DNA of 64,000 nucleotides from Oscillospiraceae bacterium (GTDB lineage Bacteria; Bacillota; Clostridia; Oscillospirales; Ruminococcaceae). Below the pieces are notes generated by a model. The model did no database searches and was not told the DNA's origin. It was given only the letters and a program-made list of their open reading frames with translations. Of the stretch, positions 15,655 to 25,490 are shown piece after piece; the first letter of the stretch is position 1, and each line of letters opens with the position of its first letter. Made by a program: the position numbers and the translations under genes. The stretch is taken from NCBI GenBank assembly GCA_022766785.1, contig JALEOL010000057.1, positions 1-64,000 on the forward strand, written 5' to 3'.

Positions 15655-17442
15655 ATGAGCGATTTAAACGAAGAAAAGAACAAGGAGCTTGACGCCGCCG
15701 GGGATACCAGCGCTGAGGATACCGCGGCTGTGCAGCCGGACTCCGATGATAATAACGCGGAGCCTGAAACCGCCGCAGCGCAGGAGGTCTCCGAAGAAAA
15801 GACCGAGCCTGCGGAAAAGCCCGCAAAGCTGAAAAAGCCCGGAAAGCAGCCCGAGGAGATACGCAACGGCAATCCCGCGGCGCGAAAGCTGATGCTCAAC
15901 AAGAGAAACTTCAAGCACGGTACGCTTGCGGTGGTGTTCACTGTGATCTTCATTGCGGCGGTGGTGGTGCTGAACATTATCGTCAGCATGATCTCCGACC
16001 GTATCGACACCACGGCGGATCTTTCCGATACCGGCATTTACACCCTTGACGATGAGACTATAGCCTACCTTGACGATCTGACGATGGACGTTACCGTTTC
16101 CGTCATGAATTCCGAGACGGATTTCGAGGGCGGCGGCACTTATTACAAGAGCGTCAACGAGCTGCTGAAGAAAATGGAGATGCAAAACGGGCATTTCAAG
16201 GTGCAGTATCTGAAGATAGACCAGAACCCGACTTTCACTTCCAAGTTCACCGGCGAGACCCTTAATACCAACTACATCGTGGTTGAAGCGGAAGAAACCG
16301 GCAGACACCGTATTATCACACCGGGAAGCTATTTCACCTGCAACGCGCTGAGAGATCAGTTCTCGCAGTACGGCTATCCTGAAGCGTATATCGACCAGTA
16401 TGTTGAGCAGTACGTCAACAGCTCCTATGCGTCCCAGGTGATCGACGGCAGCAATATCGAGCAGGCGGCAATTTCCGCTATGCTCTATGTCACCAATACC
16501 GACCCTGTTCGCGTGGCGTTCACCGAGGGCTTCGGCGAGAGCGACAGCAGCACCCTTTCCAATCTGCTGAGTAAGAACGGATACGATGTTGAGACGATCA
16601 ACCTCCAGTCCGTGTCTGAGATAGACAGCGGCATCGACTATATCGTTATGTTTGCGCCGTCTATTGACTACGATAACGAGAACCTTGACAAGCTGGCAAG
16701 GTTCCTTGACAATGACGGCGCTTTCGGCAAGAACCTCGTTTATTTCTCCAATGGTCAGGCATACTACAACAAGACCACCGAGGACAGCGCAGCGCTTGTC
16801 AACCTGTCTGCATTCCTTGCGGAATGGGGTATTCAGATCGGCGACAGCTATATCATGCAGACAAATCCCGAATACACCTACGGCAACATGGCGATCGCAC
16901 AGGTGCTGGATATCCAGGATACGGATTATGCCGGCGATGTATACGGAAATTCGCTGTTCACCTATGACGGGTATGTGCGCCCTGTTATCCGTATCTGGGG
17001 CGAGGATAAGTCCAAGAGCGGTATTGAGCAGAAGGTGCTGATAAAGACCTACGACGGGGCTTATCTCCGTCCGATGAGCACGCTGTCTGACACCGATTTC
17101 GATATCAGCTCCGCCGAGTCCGGTGTGTTCAACGACGCGGTTTGCGCTTACAAGATCCACAGTACGACGCAGGTTGTATCCAGGGTGGTGGCGTTCGGTT
17201 CCGAGCTGTTCCCTGATGTAAGCTATTCCAACTCAAACAACCAGGACTTCCTGGTGAATATGTTCAACTATATCTCCGGCAAGACCGAGGGCGTCACTAT
17301 CACATCAAAGGCATTCTCAAACGTCGGATTCGATATGAATCAGGGCAGCGCGAATGTCCTTGCTGTGATACTCTGCGTCGTTGTTCCGGTCGTTGTGATA
17401 GTCCTGGGTATAGTTATCTGGGTGCGCAGGAGGCACAGATAA
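15655..17442 (+). CDS. GldG-like extracytoplasmic ABC component
   Basis: 595 residues. A long acidic Ala/Glu-rich cytosolic N-terminus is followed by a first helix near residues 91-115 (TLAVVFTVIFIAAVVVLNIIV), a large outer region (DUF-type GldG/intraflagellar-transport-like: DTTADLSDTGIYTLDDETI, VRVAFTEGFGES, DYIVMFAPSIDY) and a C-terminal helix ending WVRRRHR. AAGGAGGAG precedes the ATG. It sits between the permease and the DUF4340 gene, the common order of this system. Confidence 0.85.
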   Translation: MSDLNEEKNKELDAAGDTSAEDTAAVQPDSDDNNAEPETAAAQEVSEEKTEPAEKPAKLKKPGKQPEEIRNGNPAARKLMLNKRNFKHGTLAVVFTVIFIAAVVVLNIIVSMISDRIDTTADLSDTGIYTLDDETIAYLDDLTMDVTVSVMNSETDFEGGGTYYKSVNELLKKMEMQNGHFKVQYLKIDQNPTFTSKFTGETLNTNYIVVEAEETGRHRIITPGSYFTCNALRDQFSQYGYPEAYIDQYVEQYVNSSYASQVIDGSNIEQAAISAMLYVTNTDPVRVAFTEGFGESDSSTLSNLLSKNGYDVETINLQSVSEIDSGIDYIVMFAPSIDYDNENLDKLARFLDNDGAFGKNLVYFSNGQAYYNKTTEDSAALVNLSAFLAEWGIQIGDSYIMQTNPEYTYGNMAIAQVLDIQDTDYAGDVYGNSLFTYDGYVRPVIRIWGEDKSKSGIEQKVLIKTYDGAYLRPMSTLSDTDFDISSAESGVFNDAVCAYKIHSTTQVVSRVVAFGSELFPDVSYSNSNNQDFLVNMFNYISGKTEGVTITSKAFSNVGFDMNQGSANVLAVILCVVVPVVVIVLGIVIWVRRRHR

Positions 17443-19041
17443 ATGGCAAAGCTTTCTAAAACAACCAGAACGGTCATCATTGCGGCGGCGGTGCTGCTGG
17501 TGCTGGGAGCGGTGCTCCTGGTGCTGATGATGACCGGCTCTGACAAAAAAGAGGAGACCTCCAGCGGCACTTCGGAGTCCGTTTCCACCGGGGAGGACAG
17601 TTCTTCCTCCGACAACGGCACTTCGTCTGACAGCGAAAAGACCGCGATCACCGATAAGGAGCAGGAGAACGTGCTGAAGCTGGAGGTCGTGAATGAGACC
17701 GGCAGCTTCTCCTTCAGCAGACAGCAGCGCGAGGTCTCCACAACGGACGACGATGGCAATGTCAGCACCTCCACCGAGTACTATTGGGTAAGCCCCGAGC
17801 TTGAGGGTGTGGATCACAACGACTCCACGATCGGCTCGTTCGTCCGCTGCATGGCAGGGCTGTCCGCTTCTTCCGTAGTGGAGGAGGACGCGCAGGACCT
17901 TGAAAAGTACGGTCTTGCGACCCCTGCTTCCGAGGTGAAGATCTCCTTTGACGATGGAACTTCAGCGGATATCTGCTTCGGTATCCGCAATCCTGCCGCG
18001 AACAATTACGTTTACTGCCTGACAAAAGGCAGCAATGACGTTATGCAGGTGAGCTACTACAGCGCCGGCAGCGCGTTTTATGACATCAAGAGCTTTGTGA
18101 ACCTGGTGCTGACGGAAGCTTATAACGCCAACAACGCAAACGAGCTGGACTATCTCACCATCGAGCGCAAGGATCTTGATGATCCTATACAGATCGAGTA
18201 TATGTATGATATCGCGGAGGAGTCGGAAAAAGAGGACTCTGTTATCACGACATTCAATACCCACCGCATAACTTCTCCGATAACAGTCGAGCTGGATACC
18301 ACCAGCGGTCAGTCGGTGTGCTACGGGCTGTATTCGCTGAGCGCGGCTTCCTGCGAGTATATCCGTCCGACGGAGCAGGAGATCGCAGACGCAGGTCTTG
18401 ACGACCCGTTCTGCAAGGTAAGTTTCAAGTACGGCGGAAAGGCGCGGGTGCTTCTTCTCGGAAACGAGATCCGCACAACCAGCGGAGAGGACGAGAACGC
18501 TGTATCCTCTGTTACAGCATATTATGCGATGTTCGAGGGCGGCGATATAGTTTATTCTATAAGCACCAGCAATGCGCCGTGGTATACGTTACAGGTGCAG
18601 GACATTATGTCGCGCAGACCTATCTCGCCGTATATCTACACCATAGACACGCTGACTGTCACCACGCCTGACGGGGAGTATGTGTTCACGGTGAGCGGCG
18701 ACTCCGACGACCACAGCTTCACCTGCGGCGATACCGTGCTGAACGACAGCAGCTTCAAGAGCTTCTATCAGCACCTTATCACAACAGTGGGAGAGGAGCT
18801 GTACTTCTCCGATGAGAAGCCGGAGCCGTATATCACGCTGCTGTTCAAGTACCGCGAGGAGTATTATGACACCTATGGCAGGAGCGAGGACGAGATAGTA
18901 TTCTACCAGTCCGACGACCGCAAGAACATCGTCAGCGTGAACGGCGATATTCTCTACAAAGTACGCCAGATCTACACACAGCGCCTGCTGGAGAATCTTG
19001 ACGCACTGTTCAACGGCGGAGAGATCAAGCTGGACTGGTAA
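17443..19041 (+). CDS. DUF4340 domain-containing membrane-anchored protein
   Basis: 532 residues. One N-terminal helix (VIIAAAVLLVLGAVLLVLMM) anchors a Ser/Thr-rich linker and a large extracellular domain. The block YGLATPASEVKISFDDGTSADICFG followed by YVYCLTKGSNDVMQV resembles the DUF4340 repeat unit (L..yGL..P...v....g.....l.iG). It begins directly after the gldG-like stop, so it is co-transcribed. DUF4340 proteins regularly accompany Gld-type ABC transporters; their function is not established. Confidence 0.82.
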   Translation: MAKLSKTTRTVIIAAAVLLVLGAVLLVLMMTGSDKKEETSSGTSESVSTGEDSSSSDNGTSSDSEKTAITDKEQENVLKLEVVNETGSFSFSRQQREVSTTDDDGNVSTSTEYYWVSPELEGVDHNDSTIGSFVRCMAGLSASSVVEEDAQDLEKYGLATPASEVKISFDDGTSADICFGIRNPAANNYVYCLTKGSNDVMQVSYYSAGSAFYDIKSFVNLVLTEAYNANNANELDYLTIERKDLDDPIQIEYMYDIAEESEKEDSVITTFNTHRITSPITVELDTTSGQSVCYGLYSLSAASCEYIRPTEQEIADAGLDDPFCKVSFKYGGKARVLLLGNEIRTTSGEDENAVSSVTAYYAMFEGGDIVYSISTSNAPWYTLQVQDIMSRRPISPYIYTIDTLTVTTPDGEYVFTVSGDSDDHSFTCGDTVLNDSSFKSFYQHLITTVGEELYFSDEKPEPYITLLFKYREEYYDTYGRSEDEIVFYQSDDRKNIVSVNGDILYKVRQIYTQRLLENLDALFNGGEIKLDW

Positions 19042-19083
19042 CTATACAGAAATAGTCAAAATTCAATATGGAGGTAAATGACA

Positions 19084-19365
19084 ATGGCTGAGGGCAATTT
19101 TTTCTACTACCGCGGATTTCCTATGGTGAGAAGCGGAAACGAGATATATTACGGAAGCATGGGCGATAAGTTTGTCACAAAGCTCACCATTCGTGAGAGC
19201 GAGACTTTCAAGGACAGCGAAATGCCCACAAAGGTAATGGTGCAGATGGTGCCGACCAAGATGGAGCCTGACCTCCTTGCAAAGGCAAAGAAGGGCGAAA
19301 TGTCCAGCCTTTACGAAGCGCTGGACACCGCATATGTATGGCTTTCAAAGGAGCTGTTCGACTAA
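19084..19365 (+). CDS. Small conserved protein of unknown function (93 aa)
   Basis: 93 residues, no signal peptide or membrane segment. It begins MAEGNFFYYRGFPMVRSGNEIYYG and ends YEALDTAYVWLSKELFD. The second ATG (19084) is preferred since GGAGG is 9 nt upstream; the first ATG at 19078 is only 3 nt away. Its own terminator follows at once. I do not recognise a family. The good SD, codon use and separate terminator mark it as a real and possibly well expressed gene. Confidence 0.75.
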   Translation: MAEGNFFYYRGFPMVRSGNEIYYGSMGDKFVTKLTIRESETFKDSEMPTKVMVQMVPTKMEPDLLAKAKKGEMSSLYEALDTAYVWLSKELFD

Positions 19366-19371
19366 AAAATC

Positions 19372-19399
19372 AGGGGAAGTTCATCGCTTCCCCTTTTTT
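19372..19399 (+). terminator. Rho-independent terminator
   Basis: AGGGGAAG/CTTCCCCT stem with a 7-nt loop followed by T5, directly after the 93-aa gene. Confidence 0.9.
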
Positions 19400-19409
19400 A
19401 TAAAACAAC

Positions 19410-19440
19410 AGGGGTAAGCTGAAATACTTACCCCTTTTTA
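19410..19440. terminator. Second, possibly bidirectional terminator between convergent genes
   Basis: AGGGGTAAG/CTTACCCCT stem with an 8-nt loop and T4-5 on the + side. It lies between convergent genes and could end the minus-strand 92-aa gene as well as backing up the first terminator. Confidence 0.75.
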
Positions 19441-19457
19441 TATATTCCGGATCAGAT

Positions 19458-19736
19458 TTACGCTTCCGGCTGGATCTCCTCGTCCTCGGGCGTGGTGGAA
19501 ACAGACGTGCGCTTAACTCTGTTGCGGTAGGTGTATTCGAATTCGTTATCGTTGTACGCTGCGATCTCGTTGAGCCAGTAGCTGACGCGATAGCTGCCAA
19601 CGTCGATAACCGCGAAGTTCGCTGTGGTATTCACGAATAATACTACTCCCTGCACCAGAGGTCTTACGCTTCCCTCGCCGCTGAAATACTCCTTGAGTCT
19701 TACAACGACCTTATCTCCAACATGAATGTCCCCCAT
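19458..19736 (-). CDS. Small conserved protein of unknown function (92 aa)
   Basis: 92 residues, read on the minus strand, with AGGAGG 8 nt before the ATG. The N-terminal half (MGDIHVGDKVVVRLKEYFSGEG) looks like the start of a small beta-barrel with a 'GDKV' turn, and VNTTANFAVIDVGSYRVSYWLNEI continues the strands. The tail is Thr/Glu-rich. No known domain is assigned. It has its own promoter at 19794-19822. Confidence 0.75.
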   Translation of the reverse strand: MGDIHVGDKVVVRLKEYFSGEGSVRPLVQGVVLFVNTTANFAVIDVGSYRVSYWLNEIAAYNDNEFEYTYRNRVKRTSVSTTPEDEEIQPEA

Positions 19737-19793
19737 TTTATTGTCCTCCTTGGCAATGATATCTGTGAAAATACGACAGAATTTACATCAGTA

Positions 19794-19822
19794 ATTGTAA
19801 CACATATTACACGGGCTGTCAA
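19794..19822 (-). promoter_or_regulatory. Promoter of the 92-aa gene
   Basis: Minus strand TTGACA (19817-19822), 17-bp spacer, TACAAT (19794-19799). The gene-free stretch 19737-20096 holds this promoter and the divergent one at 20034; I see nothing else in it. Confidence 0.75.
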
Positions 19823-20033
19823 GCAATTTTCTGAAAAAACCTCCGAAATGCCGAAAATGTGCTGCAACTTCTGTGTTTTAGTAAATCAGTAACAAATAAT
19901 TTATGCGAAATCTGTGCAAAGTGACGGGATACTTCAAATCTGCAATTCGCGATCGATTTGTGACAATTTGCTGAAACATCTCGGATCGGGGCAAAAATAT
20001 ACGCTGATCGTTCAATATTTTGTGAAAATCGGT

Positions 20034-20062
20034 TTGACAAATACGCCGTATAGTGGTATAAT
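20034..20062 (+). promoter_or_regulatory. Promoter of the radical SAM-ruvCAB operon
   Basis: TTGACA (20034-20039), 17-bp spacer, TATAAT (20057-20062), a near-consensus sigma-A promoter about 35 bp upstream of the radical SAM gene. No LexA-type box was noticed beside it. Confidence 0.85.
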
Positions 20063-20096
20063 AAAATGAATATTTATGTTCAAGAGGTGTATTTTG

Positions 20097-20714
20097 ATGA
20101 CAATATTTTACAGGTTCGACGGTCAGATGTATATCAATATAACAAACGGCTGTCCCTGCGACTGCGTGTTCTGTCTGCGGAAAAATTCCGACAGCGTTAA
20201 GGATAACGACAGCCTGTGGCTTGAACATGAGCCGTCCTTCGAGGAGATAACAGCGGCTTTTGACAGGTTTGACAAGACCGGCTGCACCAACGCGGTTTTC
20301 TGCGGCTACGGCGAGCCTACCGTCCGGGCGGACATGCTGATAAAGACCGCAGAGTATATCCGGCAGAACAGCAGCATGAAAATCAGGCTGAACACAAACG
20401 GACTTGTCCGGCTCATTCACCCGGAGTTTGATGTGGAGCGGTTCCGTGGGCTTATCGATATCGCTTCAATAAGCCTCAACGCACCGGACGCAAAGCGCTA
20501 CAACGAGGTAACAAGACCGCATTTCGGCGAGCCGGCGTTCCGGGCTATGCTGGATTTTGCGAGGGATATGAAAAATATGGGCGTTGAGACAAAGTTCACC
20601 GTTGTTGATGTGATAAGCGAGGACGAGATCGCGCGCTGCCGGGAGCTTGCGGACAGCATGGGTATTCCGCTGAGAGTACGTGAATACATCTCCGACAACG
20701 AAAGCTACACATGA
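20097..20714 (+). CDS. TatD-linked radical SAM protein
   Basis: 205 residues. YINITNGCPCDCVFCLRKNSDSV holds the Cx3Cx2C cluster motif of radical SAM enzymes, and AVFCGYGEPTVR holds the GEP motif. SLWLEHEPSFEEI matches the small radical SAM family usually linked to or fused with TatD nucleases (TIGR04038-like). The start at 20097 has AGAGGTG upstream; the earlier ATG at 20076 has none. The substrate is unknown. Four-base overlap with ruvC puts it in the recombination operon rather than with tatD here. Confidence 0.82.
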   Translation: MTIFYRFDGQMYINITNGCPCDCVFCLRKNSDSVKDNDSLWLEHEPSFEEITAAFDRFDKTGCTNAVFCGYGEPTVRADMLIKTAEYIRQNSSMKIRLNTNGLVRLIHPEFDVERFRGLIDIASISLNAPDAKRYNEVTRPHFGEPAFRAMLDFARDMKNMGVETKFTVVDVISEDEIARCRELADSMGIPLRVREYISDNESYT

Positions 20715-21262
20715 GGATCATCGGAATTGACCCCGGCTATGCTATCGTGGGCTACGGCGTGCTGGATCTAGTGAAATCGCAGTTTTCAGTGGTGAATTAC
20801 GGGGCGGTAACTACCGCAGCCGGGACGAGCTTTGACCAGCGGCTGATGGAGATATACAACGATATGTGCACGGTACTTGATATGTTCAAGCCGGACTGCC
20901 TGTCGATAGAAAAGCTGTATTTCACCAACAACAAGACCACCGGCATTGATGTCGCCCAGGCGCGGGGGGTTATCATGCTTGCCGCTGTGCAGAGGGATAT
21001 CGAGATATTCGAGTACACGCCAATGCAGGTGAAGCAGGCGGTGGTGGGCTACGGCAAGGCGGAAAAGCACCAGGTGCAGGAGATGGTGAAGAATATCCTG
21101 CGCCTGAAAGAGATCCCGAAGCCGGACGACACCGCGGACGCCGTGGCTCTTGCGATATGCCATGGACATTCCAGCGGCTCGCAGCTGTCAAGGCTCATCG
21201 CAAAGGCGAATGCGAACGACGGCGCGATGGGAAAGATACTACACAAGACTTACGGAGAGTGA
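20711..21262 (+). CDS. ruvC: Holliday junction resolvase RuvC
   Basis: 183 residues. The catalytic acids are in place: MRIIGIDPGYAIVGYGVLD (first Asp), SIEKLYFTNNKTTGIDVAQARGV (Glu), and EIPKPDDTADAVALAICH (Asp pair). RuvC cuts Holliday junctions symmetrically with RuvAB. It is followed 4 bp later by ruvA. Confidence 0.96.
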   Translation: MRIIGIDPGYAIVGYGVLDLVKSQFSVVNYGAVTTAAGTSFDQRLMEIYNDMCTVLDMFKPDCLSIEKLYFTNNKTTGIDVAQARGVIMLAAVQRDIEIFEYTPMQVKQAVVGYGKAEKHQVQEMVKNILRLKEIPKPDDTADAVALAICHGHSSGSQLSRLIAKANANDGAMGKILHKTYGE

Positions 21263-21266
21263 CGAA

Positions 21267-21875
21267 ATGATATACAGCCTTCACGGGGAACTGATACACA
21301 CCGAGCCAAACCTTGCGGTGGTGGAATGCGGCGGAGTAGGGTATGCCTGCCGCACCAGCATGAATACGCTGAAAAAGGTCGGCGGAGCGAACGGCGAGAA
21401 GAAAGAAGTGCGGCTGTTCACCCAGCTTAATGTAAGAGAGGACGCGGTGGAGCTGTTCGGCTTCGCGGACGCGGCGGAGCTGGCGGCGTTTAAACAGTTG
21501 ACATCAATATCGGGCGTTGGACCAAAAGCGGCGCTGTCCATTCTGTCAGACCTCACCCCCTCAAAGCTGGCGCTGTGCATTACCACCGGGGACAGCAAGA
21601 CCCTGACCCGTTCTCCGGGCATAGGTGCGAAAATAGCCCAGCGTATAGTCATGGAGCTGAAGGACAAGGTGGCGAAGGAGCAGCACATATCGGCTTCGGA
21701 CTACGTTTCCGAGCCGGTTGCTGCGGCGGCAGGAGGAAACGCGGCGGCGGAAGCCTTGACGGCGCTGTGCGTTCTGGGATTTGCGATGCCGCAGGCGCAG
21801 GCGGCTCTTGTGGGAGCAAGCCCGGACAGCACTGTGGAGGAGCTTATAAAGTACGCGCTGAAGCGGCTCGGGTGA
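21267..21875 (+). CDS. ruvA: Holliday junction branch migration protein RuvA
   Basis: 202 residues from the ATG at 21267. MIYSLHGELIHTEPNLAVVECGGVGYACRTS is the OB-fold domain, LTSISGVGPKAALSIL and SPGIGAKIAQRIVMELKDK are the two helix-hairpin-helix motifs, and the C-terminal domain III ends VEELIKYALKRL. It binds the junction and loads RuvB. Confidence 0.96.
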   Translation: MIYSLHGELIHTEPNLAVVECGGVGYACRTSMNTLKKVGGANGEKKEVRLFTQLNVREDAVELFGFADAAELAAFKQLTSISGVGPKAALSILSDLTPSKLALCITTGDSKTLTRSPGIGAKIAQRIVMELKDKVAKEQHISASDYVSEPVAAAAGGNAAAEALTALCVLGFAMPQAQAALVGASPDSTVEELIKYALKRLG

Positions 21876-21907
21876 GAAACATCTATTTCTGAACAGAGGT
21901 GAATGTG

Positions 21908-22840
21908 TTGTCTAAAAGCGCAGACAAGAACAGTGCTGGTAATAAGCTGATGCCATATTTCCTGGCTCTGGCGATAGTTGAGGGATTATTCTTTATCATC
22001 TACCTTTTCTTCGCCGGTGATGAAAGTGACAGATCCGGCTGCATTATAGGAATAGGCTGTGCGCTGACAGTAGCATTAGCCACTGCTGTCATTTTCCTTT
22101 TCCGTATGATAAATGAGCGTATCGCACTGCGCCGGGCGGCTCTGAAAGCGCTTGGAAAACACGGGATAAGAAAGATACGCAGCGACGAGGCGGCAAAATA
22201 CGCCTACAGGGGCATAGTGAAGCTGTTTCAGGGGAAATACCCGGACGCGGACGATCTGCTGCAGAGGGCGCTGAGCATTTCCAGTGTGCGGCAGAACCAG
22301 ATGTTCTGCGTCGAGTGGCTCATCAAGCTGTACGAAGCCACCGAGAACGAGCCGAGAATGCTGTGGTGCTTCCGCAAGGCGGCGGAGTTCGCCCCGGACG
22401 ACCCGGAGGTGCAGTCGAGGCTGGGACATGCGTATTTCGCTGACGGCAAGCTGTCCAATGCGGAATACTGCTTTGAACAGGCGCTGAAATACGATCCGAA
22501 CCAGGGCTATTCCTACTACAGCCTTGCGAAGATATACATGGTTCGCGGCGAGGAGGAAAGGGCGCTTGAAACGCTGAACAAGCTGACAAAGATCCAGGAG
22601 AACCACCCTCTGGTATACGCGGAGCTGGCGACATTCTATGCAATGCGTAATGATGAGGAAAAGTGCAGGGAGAATTACGAGAAGGCTATATTGTGCGGAT
22701 ACAAGGAGCCGGAGCTGCTTTCGGCAAGACTTACGGCGATAAAGCAGTTCAATAATGCAGAAAATGCCACCGGGGAGGATCTGCCCCATGAGTATTACAG
22801 ACGGATAGAAAAGGAAGATACAGATGCTGGAAATGTCTGA
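21908..22840 (+). CDS. Membrane-anchored tetratricopeptide-repeat protein
   Basis: About 310 residues. Two N-terminal helices ([20 protein letters not shown] and [17 protein letters not shown]) are followed by TPR units such as [51 protein letters not shown] and [30 protein letters not shown] suggests TTG at 21908 as start; GTG at 21899 or 21905 are alternatives. It separates ruvA from ruvB and overlaps ruvB by 17 bp. A direct role in recombination is not implied. Confidence 0.8.
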   Translation: MSKSADKNSAGNKLMPYFLALAIVEGLFFIIYLFFAGDESDRSGCIIGIGCALTVALATAVIFLFRMINERIALRRAALKALGKHGIRKIRSDEAAKYAYRGIVKLFQGKYPDADDLLQRALSISSVRQNQMFCVEWLIKLYEATENEPRMLWCFRKAAEFAPDDPEVQSRLGHAYFADGKLSNAEYCFEQALKYDPNQGYSYYSLAKIYMVRGEEERALETLNKLTKIQENHPLVYAELATFYAMRNDEEKCRENYEKAILCGYKEPELLSARLTAIKQFNNAENATGEDLPHEYYRRIEKEDTDAGNV

Positions 22841-23876
22841 ATTCGGGGGAAATCCCGAACGCAGTAACCGAATAGTCGAGCCGGAATATAATGATGCAGA
22901 TACCGATATTGAGTATTCACTAAGACCCAGGGTGCTGTCCGAGTACATCGGGCAGGAAAAGGTCAAGGAGAATATGCAGGTCTACATCGAGGCGGCGAAG
23001 AAGCGCGGCGAGTGCCTTGACCATGTGCTGCTTTATGGCCCTCCGGGACTCGGAAAGACCACGCTTTCGTGTATTATCGCGAATGAAATGGGCGTGAATA
23101 TCCGCGTGACCTCCGGCCCTGCGATCGAAAAAGCCGGTGACCTTGCGGCGCTGCTCACGAATTTACAGCCGAACGACGTGCTGTTCATCGACGAGATCCA
23201 CCGGCTTTCCCGGCAGGTGGAGGAGGTGCTGTATCCGGCGATGGAGGACTATGTGCTGGATATAATCATGGGTAACGGTCCGTCTGCGCGGTCTATACGA
23301 ATTGACCTGCCGAAGTTCACGCTTATCGGCGCTACGACTCGCTCCGGGCAGCTTTCCGCACCGCTTCGGGACCGGTTCGGCGTGATACAGCGGCTGGAAT
23401 TGTATACCCCGGAGGAGCTTTGCAGCATAGTTCAGCGCTCGGCGATAATCCTTGCGATACCCTGTACAAAGGACGGCGCAATGGAGATAGCGAAGCGGTC
23501 GCGCGGTACTCCGAGAATTGCAAACCGGCTGTTAAAGCGCGTCCGCGACTATGCGGAGGTGCTGGGCGACGGTAAGATCACCCGGGAGATCGCGGACATC
23601 GCGCTGGGTCGCGAGGACATAGACAGGCTGGGTCTTGACCGGCTCGACCGGCGGTTCCTGGAGATGATTATCAAGGGGTACAACGGCGGTCCGGTGGGAC
23701 TTGAAACGCTTGCATCGGCGCTGGGGGAGGAGTCCGTCACGCTGGAGGAGGTCTGCGAGCCGTTCCTTATGCAGCTCGGGTTTATTGCGAGGACTCCCCG
23801 GGGAAGAACCGCGACCGCGCTTGCTTACAAGCACCTTGGAATTCTGAAAGACGGGCAGCAGACAATGGAGTTTTAA
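22824..23876 (+). CDS. ruvB: Holliday junction branch migration helicase RuvB
   Basis: 350 residues. [19 protein letters not shown] is the RuvB N-terminus, [11 protein letters not shown] near 71 is Walker [17 protein letters not shown] is Walker B, and [21 protein letters not shown] holds sensor 1 and the arginine finger region. The winged helix ends [24 protein letters not shown] second ATG nine bases on (22833) is a possible start. A MITE-like element begins 2 bp after the stop. Confidence 0.97.
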   Translation: MLEMSEFGGNPERSNRIVEPEYNDADTDIEYSLRPRVLSEYIGQEKVKENMQVYIEAAKKRGECLDHVLLYGPPGLGKTTLSCIIANEMGVNIRVTSGPAIEKAGDLAALLTNLQPNDVLFIDEIHRLSRQVEEVLYPAMEDYVLDIIMGNGPSARSIRIDLPKFTLIGATTRSGQLSAPLRDRFGVIQRLELYTPEELCSIVQRSAIILAIPCTKDGAMEIAKRSRGTPRIANRLLKRVRDYAEVLGDGKITREIADIALGREDIDRLGLDRLDRRFLEMIIKGYNGGPVGLETLASALGEESVTLEEVCEPFLMQLGFIARTPRGRTATALAYKHLGILKDGQQTMEF

Positions 23877-23877
23877 A

Positions 23878-24045
23878 TAATGCGGAATTCGGAATTGAAT
23901 GTGTCCGCTATGCGGACGGATCAAAATGGTACAAAGTCATAATGTGGAAACAAGCCGTTTTCCTGTGACTGTGGATTACAAGAAAACAAGATCTTGCTAA
24001 TTTAAATAACCGCGAAGCGGCACCATAATTCCGAATTCCGCATTA
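23878..24045. repeat. MITE-like inverted-repeat element, copy 2
   Basis: 168 bp bounded by a perfect 19-bp terminal inverted repeat, TAATGCGGAATTCGGAATT and its complement. Inside lie the small hairpins GTCCGC-TAT-GCGGAC on the left and CCGC-GAA-GCGG on the right. The core (GGTACAAAGTCATAATGTGG) is shared almost base for base with copy 3 at 26731, which is in the opposite orientation. It has no coding capacity, so any movement would need a transposase in trans. Confidence 0.85.
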
Positions 24046-24118
24046 GAATTACCAAATTTCGTTTTTGATTTTTCACTTCAAACTAATTAAAAACTACAAT
24101 AATACTGGGGGAGATATT

Positions 24119-25480
24119 ATGGGAAGATTATTCGGCACAGACGGCGCCAGGGGAGTTGCGGTAACGGAGCTTACCTGCGAGAGAGCCATGGAGATAGGCA
24201 GGGCGGCGGCTTATGTCCTGACAAAGGAGAGCGGAAAGGCGCACCCGAACATACTTGTCGGCATGGACACGAGAATATCTTCAAAGATACTTGAAGCGGC
24301 GCTGTCCGCCGGTCTTGCTTCGGTGGGGGCGAATGCGCTCCAGCTGGGCGTTGTTCCTACCCCGGCGGTGGCGTATCTCGTCAAGGCTTACAACGCAGAC
24401 GCCGGAGTTATGATCTCAGCTTCTCACAACACAGTGGAATACAACGGCATAAAGCTGTTTTCTTCCGAGGGCTTCAAGCTGCCGGACAGCGTTGAGGAGG
24501 AGATAGAGTCGCTTATCCTTGACAGGACTGCCGAGATACCGCTGCGAAACGGTACTGACGTCGGCAGGATCACACGGCTCAGCAACGGCACGAATGACTA
24601 CATACAGCATATCCGCGACTGCGCCGGGGCAGGTCACTATGCCGGGGACAGCAGGCGGTTCTGCTTCGACTGCGCCAACGGAAGCTCCGCGGCGACTGCG
24701 CGCAGGCTGTTTGCATATCTCGGGGAGGGCTGCGAGTTCATCGCTGACGAACCGGACGGCACTAACATTAACGACAACTGCGGTTCCACCCACATCGACC
24801 AGCTGTGCGAGTATGTGAAAAACGGCGGCATGGCGGCTGGCTTCGCGTTCGACGGGGACGCGGACAGGTGTCTTGCGGTGGACGAAAACGGCAATGTCAT
24901 CGACGGAGACCGCATTATCGCAGTCCTTGCAAAATACATGAAGCAAAAGGGCTTGCTCAGAGGGAACGCCGCTGTTGTGACGGTCATGAGCAACCTCGGC
25001 TTCCATGATTTCATGAAGGACAACGGCATGAATACCGTCTGTGCAAAGGTCGGCGACAGGTATGTGCTGGAGGAAATGCTTAAAAATGGCTATAATATAG
25101 GCGGAGAGCAGTCCGGGCATATTATCCTTCTCGACCACGCGACCACCGGCGACGGTCAGCTTACTGCGGCGATGCTGATAAAGGTCATGCAGGAGACCGG
25201 AAAGACGCTGGCGCAGCTGTGTGAGGATATCGTGGATTACCCACAGCTGCTGGTGAACGTCAGGATAACCGAAAGCGGTAAGGGCAGGTGGAACACAGTC
25301 CCGGCGATAACCGACAGCATTGCCGCGGCGGAAAAGGAGCTTTCCGGCAGCGGACGCGTTCTCGTCCGGGAGAGCGGCACTGAGCCTCTGGTGCGCGTTA
25401 TGATAGAGGGCAAGGATATGGACATGGTAAAGCGGCTGGCGGAGTCCATTGCGGAGGAAGTCAGACGGAGCCTTACCTGA
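24119..25480 (+). CDS. glmM: Phosphoglucosamine mutase
   Basis: 453 residues. MGRLFGTDGARGVA opens the protein, GVMISASHNTVEYNGIKLF holds the phosphorylated serine near 100, AFDGDADRCLAVDENG near 245 is the metal loop, GGEQSGHIILLDHATTGDGQLTA is the sugar-binding loop, and RVLVRESGTEPLVRVMIEG binds the phosphate. It converts glucosamine-6-P to glucosamine-1-P for UDP-GlcNAc and wall synthesis. The SD is GGGGGAG before the ATG at 24119. Confidence 0.96.
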   Translation: MGRLFGTDGARGVAVTELTCERAMEIGRAAAYVLTKESGKAHPNILVGMDTRISSKILEAALSAGLASVGANALQLGVVPTPAVAYLVKAYNADAGVMISASHNTVEYNGIKLFSSEGFKLPDSVEEEIESLILDRTAEIPLRNGTDVGRITRLSNGTNDYIQHIRDCAGAGHYAGDSRRFCFDCANGSSAATARRLFAYLGEGCEFIADEPDGTNINDNCGSTHIDQLCEYVKNGGMAAGFAFDGDADRCLAVDENGNVIDGDRIIAVLAKYMKQKGLLRGNAAVVTVMSNLGFHDFMKDNGMNTVCAKVGDRYVLEEMLKNGYNIGGEQSGHIILLDHATTGDGQLTAAMLIKVMQETGKTLAQLCEDIVDYPQLLVNVRITESGKGRWNTVPAITDSIAAAEKELSGSGRVLVRESGTEPLVRVMIEGKDMDMVKRLAESIAEEVRRSLT

Positions 25481-25490
25481 CGGAGGAAAT

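Noticed and set aside
15664-17160. 498-aa minus-strand ORF
   Set aside because: Antisense to the gldG-like gene, no SD, no recognisable motif, composition typical of a shadow frame.
13948-19041. Gliding motility machinery
   Set aside because: Only the GldA/F/G-type ABC parts and DUF4340 are present; no other gliding genes, and the organism type does not glide.
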